DNA of 64,000 bases from Cupriavidus taiwanensis. GTDB taxonomy: Bacteria; Pseudomonadota; Gammaproteobacteria; Burkholderiales; Burkholderiaceae. A program made the translations under genes and the position numbers. Shown piece after piece: positions 16,564 through 25,161 of the stretch. The stretch spans positions 434,001-498,000 of the forward strand of contig NZ_LT977071.1 in NCBI RefSeq assembly GCF_900250075.1, written 5' to 3'. The notes beneath the pieces were generated by a model that worked only from the letters and a program-made list of their open reading frames with translations, was not told the origin of the DNA and did not search any database. Numbering within the stretch: the stretch's first letter is position 1; every line of letters starts with the position of its first letter.

Positions 16564-17547
16564 ATGACTGCAATGCCCCCGAAGCTGTTTCTCGCCTGCG
16601 CCACCGCCCTGGCGACGCTGTCCGCCGCGCCCGCCGCCCACGCGCAAACGTGGCCGGAGCGCCCGCTGCGGCTGGTGGTGCCGTTCGCCGCCGGCGGCGC
16701 CACCGACGTGCTGGGCCGCCTGCTGGCGGTCGGCCTTGGCGAAAAGCTCGGCCAGCCGGTGGTGGTCGAGAACAAGCCCGGCGCCAGCACCGTGGTCGGC
16801 GCCACCCAGGTGGCCAAGGCCGCGCCCGACGGCTACACGCTGCTGCTGGCGGCCAGCACCACGTTGACGCTGAACCCGGCGATCCGCCAGAACCTGGGCT
16901 ACGACCCGATCAAGAGCTTCACCCCGCTCGGCCTGATCGCCGACATGAGCCTGGTACTGGTCGCCAACCCCGACACGCGGATCGCCTCGCTCAAGGACCT
17001 GGTGACACAGGCCAAGGCCAACCCGGACAAGTTCTCCTACGGCTCGTTCGGCGCCGGCTCGTCGGTGCATTTCGGCGCGGAGATGCTCAAAGCCGCCACC
17101 GGCATCCGCATGGTCCACGTGCCGTTCAACGGCAGCGCGCCAAGCCTGACCGCGCTGGCCGGCGGCCAGGTGCCGGTGGCCGTCGATACCGTGGTGGCGA
17201 CCCTGCCGCTGATCAAGGGCGGCAAGATCCGGCCGGTGGCGGTGCTGTCGCCGCAACGCCTGCCGGCGCTGCCGCAGGTGCCGACGGTAGCCGAAAGCGG
17301 TTATCCGGGCTTCCAGATGGGCACGTGGTTCGCGCTGCTGGCGCCCGCGGGCCTGCCCGCGCCGGTGCAGCAGAAGCTGGAAAAGGCACTGGCCGACGTC
17401 GCCAATTCCCCGGCCACGAAAGCGCGCATGGTCGAGCTGGCGCTGACGCCGGCTTATGGCAATGGGGCGGCGGTGAAGGCGCGGGTGGAGAAGGAATTGC
17501 CGGAGATGCGGGCGGTGGCGGCGCGGGCGGATATTCGGGCGGAATGA
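16564..17547 (+). CDS. Bug-family (tripartite tricarboxylate) periplasmic receptor
   Basis: A 327-residue exported solute receptor with a Sec signal peptide ending AAHA|Q near residue 28. Family motifs are WPERPLRLVVPFAAGGATDVLGR, AAPDGYTLLLAAST, YGSFGAGSSVHF, HVPFNGSAPS and VPTVAESGYPGFQ. It follows the amidase by 60 bases on the same strand and probably captures that enzyme's substrate. The first Bug gene in this window (8102) is only distantly similar, so this is not a recent duplication. Confidence 0.94.
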   Translation: MTAMPPKLFLACATALATLSAAPAAHAQTWPERPLRLVVPFAAGGATDVLGRLLAVGLGEKLGQPVVVENKPGASTVVGATQVAKAAPDGYTLLLAASTTLTLNPAIRQNLGYDPIKSFTPLGLIADMSLVLVANPDTRIASLKDLVTQAKANPDKFSYGSFGAGSSVHFGAEMLKAATGIRMVHVPFNGSAPSLTALAGGQVPVAVDTVVATLPLIKGGKIRPVAVLSPQRLPALPQVPTVAESGYPGFQMGTWFALLAPAGLPAPVQQKLEKALADVANSPATKARMVELALTPAYGNGAAVKARVEKELPEMRAVAARADIRAE

Positions 17548-17553
17548 GCTGCC

Positions 17554-18336
17554 TCACGCGCCATCGACATGCGCCGCGAACCCCATGGCTTGCGGCGCCA
17601 CCTCTTGGCGCAGCGTGAGCTGCGGGATCAGGTAGTCCCCGCCATTCTGGCGCCGGAACGGAATCGGCGCGGTCGTTCCCAGCGCATCCAGCCGCTCGCC
17701 CAGTTCCTCGCGAATCCGTGCAAAGCGCGCCGCATCGACCTTGCCGGTCCGATAAACCACGTAAGGCGGCAGCACATCGAACCCGGGGTAATACAGGATG
17801 CCGTGGTGGATCGGGAACAGGATGTCGTCGATCGGGCCGTTGATGCCGCGTGCGCTGTAGTGCGACTCCCAGCCGCCGGCGGTGACGATCAGCATCGCGC
17901 GCTTGCCGGCGAGCGTGCCTTCGCCATAGCGGTCGCCCCAGCGCTGGTCCGAGTGCTCGCCGACGCCGTAGGCAAAGCCATAGGCATAGACGCGCTCGAC
18001 CCAGCCCTTCAGGATGGCCGGCATCGAGAACCACCACAGCGGGAACTGCAGGATCACGGCGTCGGCCCAGCGCAGCTTGTCCTGCTCGCGCGCGATGTCA
18101 TCGCTCTGCAGCCCGTTGTCGAAGGCGTGCTTCGAATCCAGCGACGGGTGGAACGGCGCGTCGGGCGTGGGAACCTTTGAATCCGAGGCGTCGAGCTGCG
18201 GCTTCCATTGCATCGCGTACAGGTCCGAGACCTGGACTTCGTGGCCGGCGTCGCGCAAGCGCTGCACCGAAAAGTCGCGGATGGCGCCGTTGAGCGAGCG
18301 CGGTTCGGGGTGGGCATAGACCAGCAGTACCTTCAT
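17554..18336 (-). CDS. NAD(P)H:quinone oxidoreductase, flavodoxin-like fold (NQO1/MdaB type)
   Basis: A 260-residue flavoprotein. The start MKVLLVYAHPEPRSLNGAI is the FMN/FAD phosphate loop typical of the NQO family. LRWADAVILQFPLWWFSMPAILKGWVERV and the loop TAGGWESHYS..GINGPI follow in order. Family members reduce quinones by two electrons with NAD(P)H. An in-frame extension upstream runs antisense to the LysR gene and was rejected in favour of the ATG at 18336. It is divergent from a LysR gene with AT-rich palindromes between, and ends 6 bases from the convergent Bug gene. Confidence 0.92.
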   Translation of the reverse strand: MKVLLVYAHPEPRSLNGAIRDFSVQRLRDAGHEVQVSDLYAMQWKPQLDASDSKVPTPDAPFHPSLDSKHAFDNGLQSDDIAREQDKLRWADAVILQFPLWWFSMPAILKGWVERVYAYGFAYGVGEHSDQRWGDRYGEGTLAGKRAMLIVTAGGWESHYSARGINGPIDDILFPIHHGILYYPGFDVLPPYVVYRTGKVDAARFARIREELGERLDALGTTAPIPFRRQNGGDYLIPQLTLRQEVAPQAMGFAAHVDGA

Positions 18337-18386
18337 GTCGGTGGCTTCACAAGTTTTGGTGAAGCCAGCATAGGCGCTGGTCCGGT

Positions 18387-18412
18387 ATATTAGAAATGAA
18401 TATCCGATATTC
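18387..18412. promoter_or_regulatory. LysR-type operator palindromes between NQO gene and lysR
   Basis: Overlapping palindromes ATATT-N7-AATAT (18387-18403) and GAATAT-CCG-ATATTC (18398-18412) lie in the 87-base divergent region, 12 bases before the LysR start. They fit the T-N11-A rule. Confidence 0.6.
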
Positions 18413-18423
18413 CAGGTATTGCC

Positions 18424-19329
18424 ATGACTAATTCCGAGGCCAGTCTGAGGCGGCTCGACCTGAACCTGCTGCTGACCCTCGACGTGCTGTTGTCCGAGCA
18501 CAACGTGACCCGCGCGGCGCAGCGGCTGCATCTTTCTCAGCCTTCGGTCAGCGTCCACCTGGCCCGGTTGCGCGACCACTTCGGCGATCCGCTGCTGTTG
18601 CCGGGCCCGCGCGGCATGCGCCCCACCGCCAGGGCGGAGGCGCTGCGCGAGCCGTTGCGCGAAGCGCTGGCCGCCCTGGCGCAGGCAGTTTCTGCCGACA
18701 CCCCGTTCGATCCCGCCACGTCGACCCACACCTGGCGCGTGGCAGCGACCGACTATGGCGAATCGACCATCGTGCTGCCGGCGCTGCAGGGGCTGCGCAA
18801 GTCCGCGCCCGGCGCGCGGCTGGCCGTGGTGGAGATGGTGCCGACGCGCATCGCCCGACAGGCCGAGCGTGCCGAACTCGACCTGGCCTTCCACACCACC
18901 GAAGGCTCGCCGCCGGCGCTGCACCGGCGCGCGCTGTTCACCGAGCGCTATGTGCTGGCGGGCCGTGCCGGCCATCCGCGGCTGAAGCGGCGGCCCACGC
19001 TGGCGCAGTTCTGCGCGCTCGAGCACGTGATCGTGTCGCCGGACGGCGGCGGCTTCGAGGGCGTCACCGACGACGCGCTGGCCCGGGCCGGGATGCAGCG
19101 CCGCGTGGTGCTGTCGGTACCGCACTTCCTGTTCGTCACGGCGGCGCTGGCCGGCACCGACCTGGTGGCGATGCTGCCGGAGCGGCTGGTGCGCGGCGCG
19201 CCGGCATTGGTCGCGGTGGCACCGCCGGTCGATGTGCCGGGCTACGAGATGTCGATGTTGTGGCCCGAGCGCGTGCATCGCGATCCGGCGCACCGCTGGC
19301 TGCGTGAACACATCGCCACATCGGTGTAA
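18424..19329 (+). CDS. LysR-family transcriptional regulator
   Basis: A 301-residue regulator of the NodD/PA2220-like branch: RRLDLNLLLTLDVLLSEHNVTRAAQRLHLSQPSVSVHLARLR at about 10-50 is typical of LysR proteins that start with LRxLDLNLL. The effector domain runs to about 295. It is divergent from the NQO-type oxidoreductase, a recurring pair in which quinone-like electrophiles induce the reductase. Operator palindromes lie directly between the two starts. Confidence 0.94.
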   Translation: MTNSEASLRRLDLNLLLTLDVLLSEHNVTRAAQRLHLSQPSVSVHLARLRDHFGDPLLLPGPRGMRPTARAEALREPLREALAALAQAVSADTPFDPATSTHTWRVAATDYGESTIVLPALQGLRKSAPGARLAVVEMVPTRIARQAERAELDLAFHTTEGSPPALHRRALFTERYVLAGRAGHPRLKRRPTLAQFCALEHVIVSPDGGGFEGVTDDALARAGMQRRVVLSVPHFLFVTAALAGTDLVAMLPERLVRGAPALVAVAPPVDVPGYEMSMLWPERVHRDPAHRWLREHIATSV

Positions 19330-19431
19330 GCGTCGTCGTTATCGCTATTTTGCATACAAACCTGGAATACAATCGACGCTTTCAACGTTGCGGCATGGCC
19401 AGGCCCTGCCGCCCCAGTTTTGGAGGAGATC

Positions 19432-19818
19432 ATGACGTTTTCGGAAACCGGCCTCACGTCCCGCCACGTGGCCGCGCTCGCGCCGATCGAGGACTACCTG
19501 CAGGGCCATATCACCGGCAAGGCCGAATTCATGTACAAGGCTTTCGCCGCCGACGCACGGATCGTCTCGTTCCGTGACGGCAAGCTGCATGCGCTAACGG
19601 TCGAGGAATTCGCCACGGCGCGCTGCCCCGGGCATCCGGCCGCGGACGAAGCCCAGCGCAAGCGGTTCATCACGCAGTTCGACGTGGTCGGCAACGCCGG
19701 CGTGGCCAAGGTGGTGCTGGAATACCCGGGCGTGACCTTTACCGACTACATGACGCTGCTCGAGATCGACGGCGTCTGGAAGATCGTCAACAAGACCTTC
19801 AGCGCCGCGGCGCGCTGA
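19432..19818 (+). CDS. NTF2-like protein of the putative lumazine-binding family
   Basis: A 128-residue protein with the Lumazine_bd_2/NTF2-like layout: IEDYLQGHITGKAEFMYKAFAADARI, then VVGNAGVAKVVLEYPGVTFTDYMTLLEIDGVWKIVNKTF. The family is structurally known but functionally vague. The ATG at 19432 has GGAGGAG 6-10 bases upstream, far better than an in-frame ATG 4 codons earlier. It stands alone, downstream of lysR with a 102-base gap. Confidence 0.85.
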   Translation: MTFSETGLTSRHVAALAPIEDYLQGHITGKAEFMYKAFAADARIVSFRDGKLHALTVEEFATARCPGHPAADEAQRKRFITQFDVVGNAGVAKVVLEYPGVTFTDYMTLLEIDGVWKIVNKTFSAAAR

Positions 19819-19848
19819 GTCCGGACTACATCCCGGGCCTGCCGCGGC

Positions 19849-20352
19849 TCAGGCCGGCAACACCGCCGTTGCTTCGATTTCGAACAGCATGTTGTCCAGC
19901 GCCAGCCGCGGCACCGGGATCAGCGTGCAGGCCGGCGTCGGCCGGTCGCCCCACATCTCGCGCAGCGCCGCGCCGAAGGTGCGCAGGCGGTCGTGCGAGT
20001 GGTCCACCACCAGCACCGTGAGCTTGGCCACGTCGCCCACGTCGGCGCCCGCTGCCTGCAGCGCAATGCGCAGGTTGTGCATGGCGCGCGCCACCTGGCG
20101 CGGAAAATCGAGCGGCAGGCAGCCCGCCGCATCCTCGCCGCCCTGCCCCGACACATAGATGATGCGTGCCGGGCCTTCGACGAGGGCGACGTGCGAATAG
20201 CCGTTGGGCCGCGGGTCATACAGGCCGTCGGGATTGAGCAGGCTCAGCGAGTCATTGGGGCGCGCGAAGGGCACCGCCGGCGTGACCGGCAACGCGGGCA
20301 TGGCGGGCGAGCGCAGGGATGAAGGCGAGAAGGGAAACATCGTCATGGTCAT
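19849..20352 (-). CDS. Rid-family (YjgF/YER057c/UK114) protein without the RidA arginine
   Basis: A 167-residue Rid-superfamily protein: VALVEGPARIIYVSGQGG, then FPRQVARAMHNLRIALQAAGADVGDVAKLTVLVVDH, then a C-terminal LDNMLFEIEATAVLP. In RidA enamine/imine deaminases the active-site arginine sits in PARS; here the aligned motif is PACT, so this protein probably belongs to a non-deaminase Rid subgroup. A SoxR-type promoter directly ahead suggests induction by redox-cycling compounds. Three closely spaced in-frame ATGs (20352, 20346, 20340) are possible starts and none has a good ribosome site; 20352 gives a leader of about 30 bases from the predicted promoter. Confidence 0.85.
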   Translation of the reverse strand: MTMTMFPFSPSSLRSPAMPALPVTPAVPFARPNDSLSLLNPDGLYDPRPNGYSHVALVEGPARIIYVSGQGGEDAAGCLPLDFPRQVARAMHNLRIALQAAGADVGDVAKLTVLVVDHSHDRLRTFGAALREMWGDRPTPACTLIPVPRLALDNMLFEIEATAVLPA

Positions 20353-20388
20353 CGGCTTGTGGAAGGCGTCTCGGACAGAGAAGCCGCC

Positions 20389-20419
20389 AGTATCAAACCT
20401 CAAGTTAGGTTAAGGTCAA
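20389..20419 (-). promoter_or_regulatory. SoxR-type promoter of the Rid-family gene
   Basis: On the minus strand a -35 TTGACC (20414-20419) and a -10 GATACT (20389-20394) are separated by 19 bases, the over-long spacer that MerR-family activators such as SoxR correct. The 18-base SoxR site CCTCAAGTTAGGTTAAGG (20398-20415, plus-strand reading) fills the spacer and matches the E. coli soxS operator core at 15 of 18 positions. Confidence 0.75.
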
Positions 20420-20477
20420 GCGCGGCCATGGTGGTAGCATGGGCATTCCTGCGTTCGTCCGGTGACTTCCCTTTGCC

Positions 20478-20960
20478 ATGGCCTCCAGGCAACCGCCCCC
20501 CTCCCCGCGCCGGCGCCGCCCCCCGCCCTCTGAAGAACTGCTCTCCGTTGGTGAAGTCTCGGCGCGCACCGGCATTGCGGTGTCCGCCCTGCACTTCTAT
20601 GAAGCGCGCGGCCTGATCGCCAGCACCCGCAGCGGCGGCAACCAGCGCCGCTATGCGCGCGCCGTGCTGCGGCGCCTGGCGGTGATCCGCGTGGCGCAGC
20701 GCATGGGGCTGCCGCTGGCGGTAATTTCCGACGCCATGCAAAAGCTGCCCGACGGCCGCGCACCCACGGCGGCGGACTGGCGCAAGCTCTCCGCCAGCTG
20801 GCGCGATGACCTCGATGAACGGATTCGCACGCTCACGCAATTGCGCGACCAGCTGGATGGGTGCATCGGCTGTGGATGCCTGTCGCTGAAGGCGTGTCCG
20901 TTACGCAATCCGCAGGACGCGCTGGCGGGCGAAGGGCCAGGGCCCCATTTTGCGGAGTGA
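20478..20960 (+). CDS. soxR: Redox-sensitive MerR-family activator SoxR
   Basis: A 160-residue MerR-family protein. The N-terminal HTH is LLSVGEVSARTGIAVSALHFYEARGLI at about 20-47, with a dimerisation helix following. The C-terminal cluster motif CIGCGCLSLKAC has exactly the C-x2-C-x-C-x5-C spacing of SoxR's [2Fe-2S] site, followed by PLRNPQD. It senses redox-cycling agents through oxidation of the cluster. No soxS is present; outside enterics SoxR activates target genes directly, and the divergent Rid-family gene with its SoxR box is the evident target. Confidence 0.95.
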   Translation: MASRQPPPSPRRRRPPPSEELLSVGEVSARTGIAVSALHFYEARGLIASTRSGGNQRRYARAVLRRLAVIRVAQRMGLPLAVISDAMQKLPDGRAPTAADWRKLSASWRDDLDERIRTLTQLRDQLDGCIGCGCLSLKACPLRNPQDALAGEGPGPHFAE

Positions 20961-20986
20961 GGCTGGGCGGGCAGGGCCGTGCCGGC

Positions 20987-21367
20987 TTACTTGAAGGTCT
21001 CTAGGTACGCCAGCAGATCGGTGATCTGCTGATCGTCGCCCAGCCCCCAGAACCGCATCTTCGTGCCCGGCACCACCTTGCCGGGCGAGCGGACGAAGGC
21101 GCGCAGGGTGTCATGCGACCACACCACCTTCGACGCGCGCATTGCGTCCGAATACTGGAAATCCGTCGTGCTGCCCGCGGTGCGGCCAAAGATTCCGTTC
21201 AGTTGCGGACCAAAGCCCGCGCGCGCATTGCGCCCGACGTGGTGGCACGAGGCGCAGCGCGTGGCAAACAGCGCCTTGCCGGCCTGGAGATCGGCGGCGG
21301 CCATGGCGGCGGTGGGAATGGCGGTGAAAGCGGTCAGTGCCAGCAGGGTGGCGGCGGTACGGCGCAT
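20987..21367 (-). CDS. Small periplasmic c-type cytochrome
   Basis: A 126-residue class I cytochrome c: signal peptide of about 23 residues (MRRTAATLLALTAF, ending TAAMA|A), heme motif CASCH (Cys38, Cys41, His42) and axial-ligand candidate Met104 in PGTKMRFWG. The pattern GPQLNGIFGRTAG and SPGKVVPGTKM matches cytochrome c2/c550-like soluble electron carriers. The start at 21367 was preferred to an upstream TTG because it gives a normal signal peptide. The gene is monocistronic; its redox partner is not in the window, although norB lies about 1.5 kb away. Confidence 0.92.
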   Translation of the reverse strand: MRRTAATLLALTAFTAIPTAAMAAADLQAGKALFATRCASCHHVGRNARAGFGPQLNGIFGRTAGSTTDFQYSDAMRASKVVWSHDTLRAFVRSPGKVVPGTKMRFWGLGDDQQITDLLAYLETFK

Positions 21368-21540
21368 GAGCAGCTTGGAAGGAAAATGCCTGGACAACGG
21401 GTTGGGATGATACAGGCAAGGCCCGCGCGCCCCGCAGGCGCGGGGTTACACCACGTCACACTTGCAACACTTCGCGCGCCCCATATTACAGCCCGCGCCC
21501 CTACAGTGAGCCCATGTCCAACGCCCCTTGGGAGGCAGCC

Positions 21541-21960
21541 ATGAAACGAATCATCGCAATGGCGGTAGCAGGCGGTGCAATGCTGGTGGCCAGCGCTGGT
21601 GCTTACGCCGGTGTGAATATCGATATCGGCATCGGCGTGCCTGGCGTGGTGGTGGCGCAGCCGGCGCCGGTCTACCATCCGGCTCCGGTCTATGCGCCGG
21701 CGCCAGTGTATGCGCCCGCTCCCGTGGCCTACGCACCGCGCCCGGTCGTGGTCGCGCCGCGGCCGGTGGTGGTGGCGCCGGTGCCGGTGCGCTACGACAA
21801 TGACCGCGGCTATCGTCGTGCCTACTACCGCGGCCATTACCGCGATGGGTACCGCGACGGCTACCACGACCACCGCCGCGAATGGCGTGGGCGCGAGTGG
21901 GAGCATCGCCATGGCGACCACGACGACCACGGCCGCGGCCACGGACGCCGCTGGGACTGA
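21541..21960 (+). CDS. Secreted Pro/Val/Tyr- and His/Arg-repeat protein
   Basis: A 139-residue exported protein. The signal peptide ends AYA|G near residue 23. After GVNIDIGIGVPG, the middle is built of imperfect PVYAPAP and RPVVVAP repeats. The C-terminus is dominated by YRDG and HDDHGRGH-like His, Arg and Asp residues. A strong GGGAGG site precedes the ATG at 21541. Similar small proteins are common in Ralstonia and Cupriavidus and have no known function; the histidine-rich end could bind metal, which is inference. Confidence 0.8.
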   Translation: MKRIIAMAVAGGAMLVASAGAYAGVNIDIGIGVPGVVVAQPAPVYHPAPVYAPAPVYAPAPVAYAPRPVVVAPRPVVVAPVPVRYDNDRGYRRAYYRGHYRDGYRDGYHDHRREWRGREWEHRHGDHDDHGRGHGRRWD

Positions 21961-22103
21961 GCCCCGCCATGACGCGGCGGGCGGGCGCGCGGCCACCGGC
22001 TGAAGCGTCCGCCTGCAAGGATTCGCCAGTCACGCTACCCTGTCGGCAATTTCCAATCCGGGCCGGGGCCATGGACTCGCCCCGGCCATGCCCAGGAGCA
22101 GCC

Positions 22104-22760
22104 ATGCCGCAACCCCTCAAGATCGACTTCGTCTCCGACATCGCCTGCCCCTGGTGTGCCATCGGCCTGTCTTCGCTGCAACTGGCGCTGCAGCGCGTGG
22201 GCGATGCGGTCGACGCCGAGATCGTCGTGCATCCGTTCGAGCTGAATCCCGGCATGCGCCCCGAGGGCGAAGCCATCGTCGACTATCTCGGCCGCAAGTA
22301 CGGCCGCACCCCGGCGCAGATCGCCGAAACCCAGGCGATGATCCGCGACCGCGGCGCCGCCGTGGGCTTTGCCTTTGGCCCGCGCACCCATGTCTACAAC
22401 ACCTTCGACGCCCACCGCCTGCTGCACTGGGCCGGGCTGGAAGGCAAGCAGCTGCCGCTGAAGCAGGCGCTGCTGCGCGCCTACCATGCGGACGGCAAGG
22501 ACCCCAGCAACCATGACGTGCTGGTCGACGCGGCCCAGTCCGTCGGCCTGGATGCCGCCGCGGCACACAAGGTGCTGGCGGGCGGCGACTATGCCGACGC
22601 GGTGCGCGCGGAAATCGAGGAATACCAGCGCATGGGCATCCAGTCGGTGCCGTCGATCATCTTCAACGACCGCTACCTGGTGACCGGCGGCCAGCCGGTG
22701 GAGGCCTTCGAGCAGGCCATCCGCGACATTGCAGCGGAAGCGCAGCAGGCGCAAGGCTAG
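22104..22760 (+). CDS. DsbA-family oxidoreductase (FrnE-like), cytosolic
   Basis: A 218-residue thioredoxin-fold protein with the redox motif CPWC (Cys15, Cys18) directly after the first strand (KIDFVSDIACPWC) and the helical insertion of DsbA. VPSIIFNDRYLVTGGQP near the end contains the cis-proline loop (SVPS) and matches FrnE/2-hydroxychromene-2-carboxylate-isomerase-like DsbA relatives. No signal peptide, so it acts in the cytoplasm, in disulfide reduction or isomerisation during oxidative stress. AGGAG precedes the ATG. Convergent to norB with a shared terminator. Confidence 0.92.
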   Translation: MPQPLKIDFVSDIACPWCAIGLSSLQLALQRVGDAVDAEIVVHPFELNPGMRPEGEAIVDYLGRKYGRTPAQIAETQAMIRDRGAAVGFAFGPRTHVYNTFDAHRLLHWAGLEGKQLPLKQALLRAYHADGKDPSNHDVLVDAAQSVGLDAAAAHKVLAGGDYADAVRAEIEEYQRMGIQSVPSIIFNDRYLVTGGQPVEAFEQAIRDIAAEAQQAQG

Positions 22761-22784
22761 CCTATTGCCTTGCCCGCCAATGCA

Positions 22785-22821
22785 AGTGGCCCGCCCGGTA
22801 CCCCGGGCGGACCACTCTGCT
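22785..22821. terminator. Bidirectional terminator between dsbA-like gene and norB
   Basis: A 14-bp stem with one mismatch (22785-22798 with 22803-22816; arms AGTGGCCCGCCCGG and CCGGGCGGACCACT) and a TACC loop, followed by CTGCTTT on the plus strand. It separates two convergent genes. Confidence 0.7.
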
Positions 22822-22838
22822 TTCGGCGCACTAATCGT

Positions 22839-25127
22839 TCAGCGCGCCGCGGGCTTCATCCCCACGGTGACGGCATCGGCCGCGCGCGGCCTGCGCGTGG
22901 CCAGCCCCAGCACCACCTGCCATGCGAACGACACCGCGCCGACGATAAACACCACGTCGCCGAAGGTGCGCACCCAGCGCAGCGTTTGCAGGATGGGCTG
23001 CTGCATGAAGGCTTCGCTGCGCGCGTACCAGGTGCCATGCTCGACGCTGGCCAGGAACTGGATAATGCCGATCGGCAGCAGGCTGGTGCCGATCATCAGC
23101 ACCAGGCCGAGGTTCAGGCCCCAGAAGGCGGTCTTCATCAGCGTGGGGCTGAGACGGTAAGCCGGCCGTACATAGCGCAGCACCAGCAGCGTGAAACCGA
23201 GCGCCAGGAAGCCATAGACCCCGAACAGCGCGGCATGGGCATGGACTGGCGTGGTGTTCTGGCCCTGGATGTAGTACAGCGCGATCGGCGGGTTGATCAT
23301 GAAGCCGAACACGCCCGCGCCCAGCATGTTCCAGAACGCCACCGCGACAAAGCACATCAGTGGCCACTTCAGGTCGGCCATCCACGGCGCGCGCCGCTTC
23401 AGGCTCCAGTTCTCCCACGCTTCATGGCCCAGCACGATCAGCGGCACCACTTCCAGCGCACTGAACGCGGCGCCCACCGCCATCACCGGCGTGGTGGTGC
23501 CGGCGAAGTACAGGTGATGGAAGGTCCCGGGAATCCCGCCCAGCATGAACAGCGACGCCGACGCCAGGCTGGCCGCGGTGGCCATCGGGCGCGACACCAG
23601 CCCCAGCGTGGAGAAGATGAAGGCCAGCGCCGTGGTCGCGAAGACCTCGAAGAAGCCCTCGACCCACAGGTGCACCACCCACCAGCGCCAGTACTCCATC
23701 ACCGTCAGGCTGGTGCGTTCGCCATAGGCCAGGCCCGCGCCATAGAACAGGCCGATCGCCACCACCGACGAGGTCAGCAGCGCCAGCAGGTTGCGGTCGG
23801 TGCCGCGCGCGCGCAGCGCCGGCAGGATGCCGCGCATCATCAGCACCAGCCAGATCAGGATGCCGGCGAACTTGCCGATCTGCCACAGCCGGCCCAGGTC
23901 GACATACTCATAGCCCTGGTGGCCCAGCCAGAAGTTCAGGTGCGGCGGCAGCTTCTGCGCGATCGCCAGGTAGTTGCCGGCGAACGAGCCCACCACCACG
24001 ACCACCAGCGCCCAGAACAGGACATCGACGCCCAGGCGCTGGAACTTCGGGTCCTTGCCGCCGTTGATCAGCGGCGCCAGGAACAGCCCCGCGGCGAGGA
24101 AGCCGGTGGCGATCCAGAACAGCGCGCTCTGGATATGCCAGGTGCGCACCAGCGCGTACGGAAACCACTGCGACACGTCGATGCCGTAGAACTTCTGGCC
24201 TTCGACGGTGTAGTGCGCGGTGAAGCCGCCCAGGAACACCTGGAACACGAACAACGCCACCACCAGGAACAGGTATTTACCCAGCGCGCGTTGCGACGGC
24301 GTCAGCGCCACCGACAGCAGCGGGTCGCGCGCCGGCGCCTGCGGCGGCGTTTCCTCCTGGCCGCGCAGGAAGGCCCACGCCCACACCAGGAAGCCGACGC
24401 CGGCCAGCAGCACCACCACGCTGATCACCGACCACACCACGTTTTCGCTGGTGGGCTGGTTGCCGATCAGCGGCTCGTGCGGCCAGTTGTTGGTGTAGGT
24501 GGCCTCATGGCCCGGGCGCGCGGTCGATGCGGCCCACGCGGTCCAGAAAAAGAAGTGCGTCAGCTGCTGGCGGCGCTCGGCACTCGGCAGCGTGTTCTCC
24601 TTCATCGCGTAGTGCTCGCGCGTGGTGTGCAGCGCCGGCGCGTCAGAGAAAAGCTGGTCGTAGTAGGCGGCGGTGTCGGCGATGGCTTGTGCGCGGCGCT
24701 TAGACACGGTCAGCACGTTGCTGTCCGCATCGGTGGCATTGCCGCGGTACTCGGCGCGCAATTGCTCGCGCAAGGCGGCTTGCGCCGGCGCGTCTAGCTG
24801 CGCGAACGAGCGGCCGTGGCCGTCGCGCGCGGCCAGCTCCAGCCACGCGGTCAGTTCGCGGTGCAGCCAGTCGGCGGTCCAGTCCGGCGCCTGGTAGGCG
24901 CCGTGGCCCCAGATCGAGCCGAGCTGCATGCCGCCGACGGACTGCCATGCGGTCTGGCCGTCGAGGATGTCGTCGCCGCTGAACAGCGTGCGGCCCTCGG
25001 CCGTGACCACCTTGGCCGGGATGGGCGGGGCCTGCCGGTACACCTCGACGCCGTAGTAGCCGAGCAGGGAGAAAGTGACCGCCAGCACGGCGATCAGCAG
25101 GAACCAGAGTTTGCGGTAGGGACCCAT
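22839..25127 (-). CDS. norB: Quinol-dependent nitric oxide reductase (qNOR)
   Basis: A 762-residue single-subunit NO reductase that reduces 2 NO to N2O with electrons from quinol, in the cytoplasmic membrane. The length fits qNOR rather than cNOR: an N-terminal helix (KLWFLLIAVLAVTFSLLGYYGVEVY) and about 220 extra periplasmic residues replace NorC. Catalytic-core motifs include WWVVHLWVEGFFEVF (His ligand and the FeB glutamate), GIPGTFHHLYF (two FeB histidines) and HAHAALFGVYGF (heme ligands). It follows norA by 34 bases and is expressed from norA's sigma-54 promoter under NorR. It removes NO in denitrification or NO stress. Confidence 0.97.
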   Translation of the reverse strand: MGPYRKLWFLLIAVLAVTFSLLGYYGVEVYRQAPPIPAKVVTAEGRTLFSGDDILDGQTAWQSVGGMQLGSIWGHGAYQAPDWTADWLHRELTAWLELAARDGHGRSFAQLDAPAQAALREQLRAEYRGNATDADSNVLTVSKRRAQAIADTAAYYDQLFSDAPALHTTREHYAMKENTLPSAERRQQLTHFFFWTAWAASTARPGHEATYTNNWPHEPLIGNQPTSENVVWSVISVVVLLAGVGFLVWAWAFLRGQEETPPQAPARDPLLSVALTPSQRALGKYLFLVVALFVFQVFLGGFTAHYTVEGQKFYGIDVSQWFPYALVRTWHIQSALFWIATGFLAAGLFLAPLINGGKDPKFQRLGVDVLFWALVVVVVGSFAGNYLAIAQKLPPHLNFWLGHQGYEYVDLGRLWQIGKFAGILIWLVLMMRGILPALRARGTDRNLLALLTSSVVAIGLFYGAGLAYGERTSLTVMEYWRWWVVHLWVEGFFEVFATTALAFIFSTLGLVSRPMATAASLASASLFMLGGIPGTFHHLYFAGTTTPVMAVGAAFSALEVVPLIVLGHEAWENWSLKRRAPWMADLKWPLMCFVAVAFWNMLGAGVFGFMINPPIALYYIQGQNTTPVHAHAALFGVYGFLALGFTLLVLRYVRPAYRLSPTLMKTAFWGLNLGLVLMIGTSLLPIGIIQFLASVEHGTWYARSEAFMQQPILQTLRWVRTFGDVVFIVGAVSFAWQVVLGLATRRPRAADAVTVGMKPAAR

Positions 25128-25161
25128 GATGCGAAGTCGTTGAGGGTGATGTCGGGCGGGC

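Noticed and set aside
21660..21790. Tandem repeats in the PVYAPAP gene as a CRISPR-like or VNTR array
   Set aside because: They are imperfect codon-level repeats in a coding sequence, without spacers of constant length.
22770..24797. Open frame of 675 codons antisense to norB
   Set aside because: norB is unmistakable on the other strand; the antisense product is Gln/Arg/His-rich with no recognisable fold.
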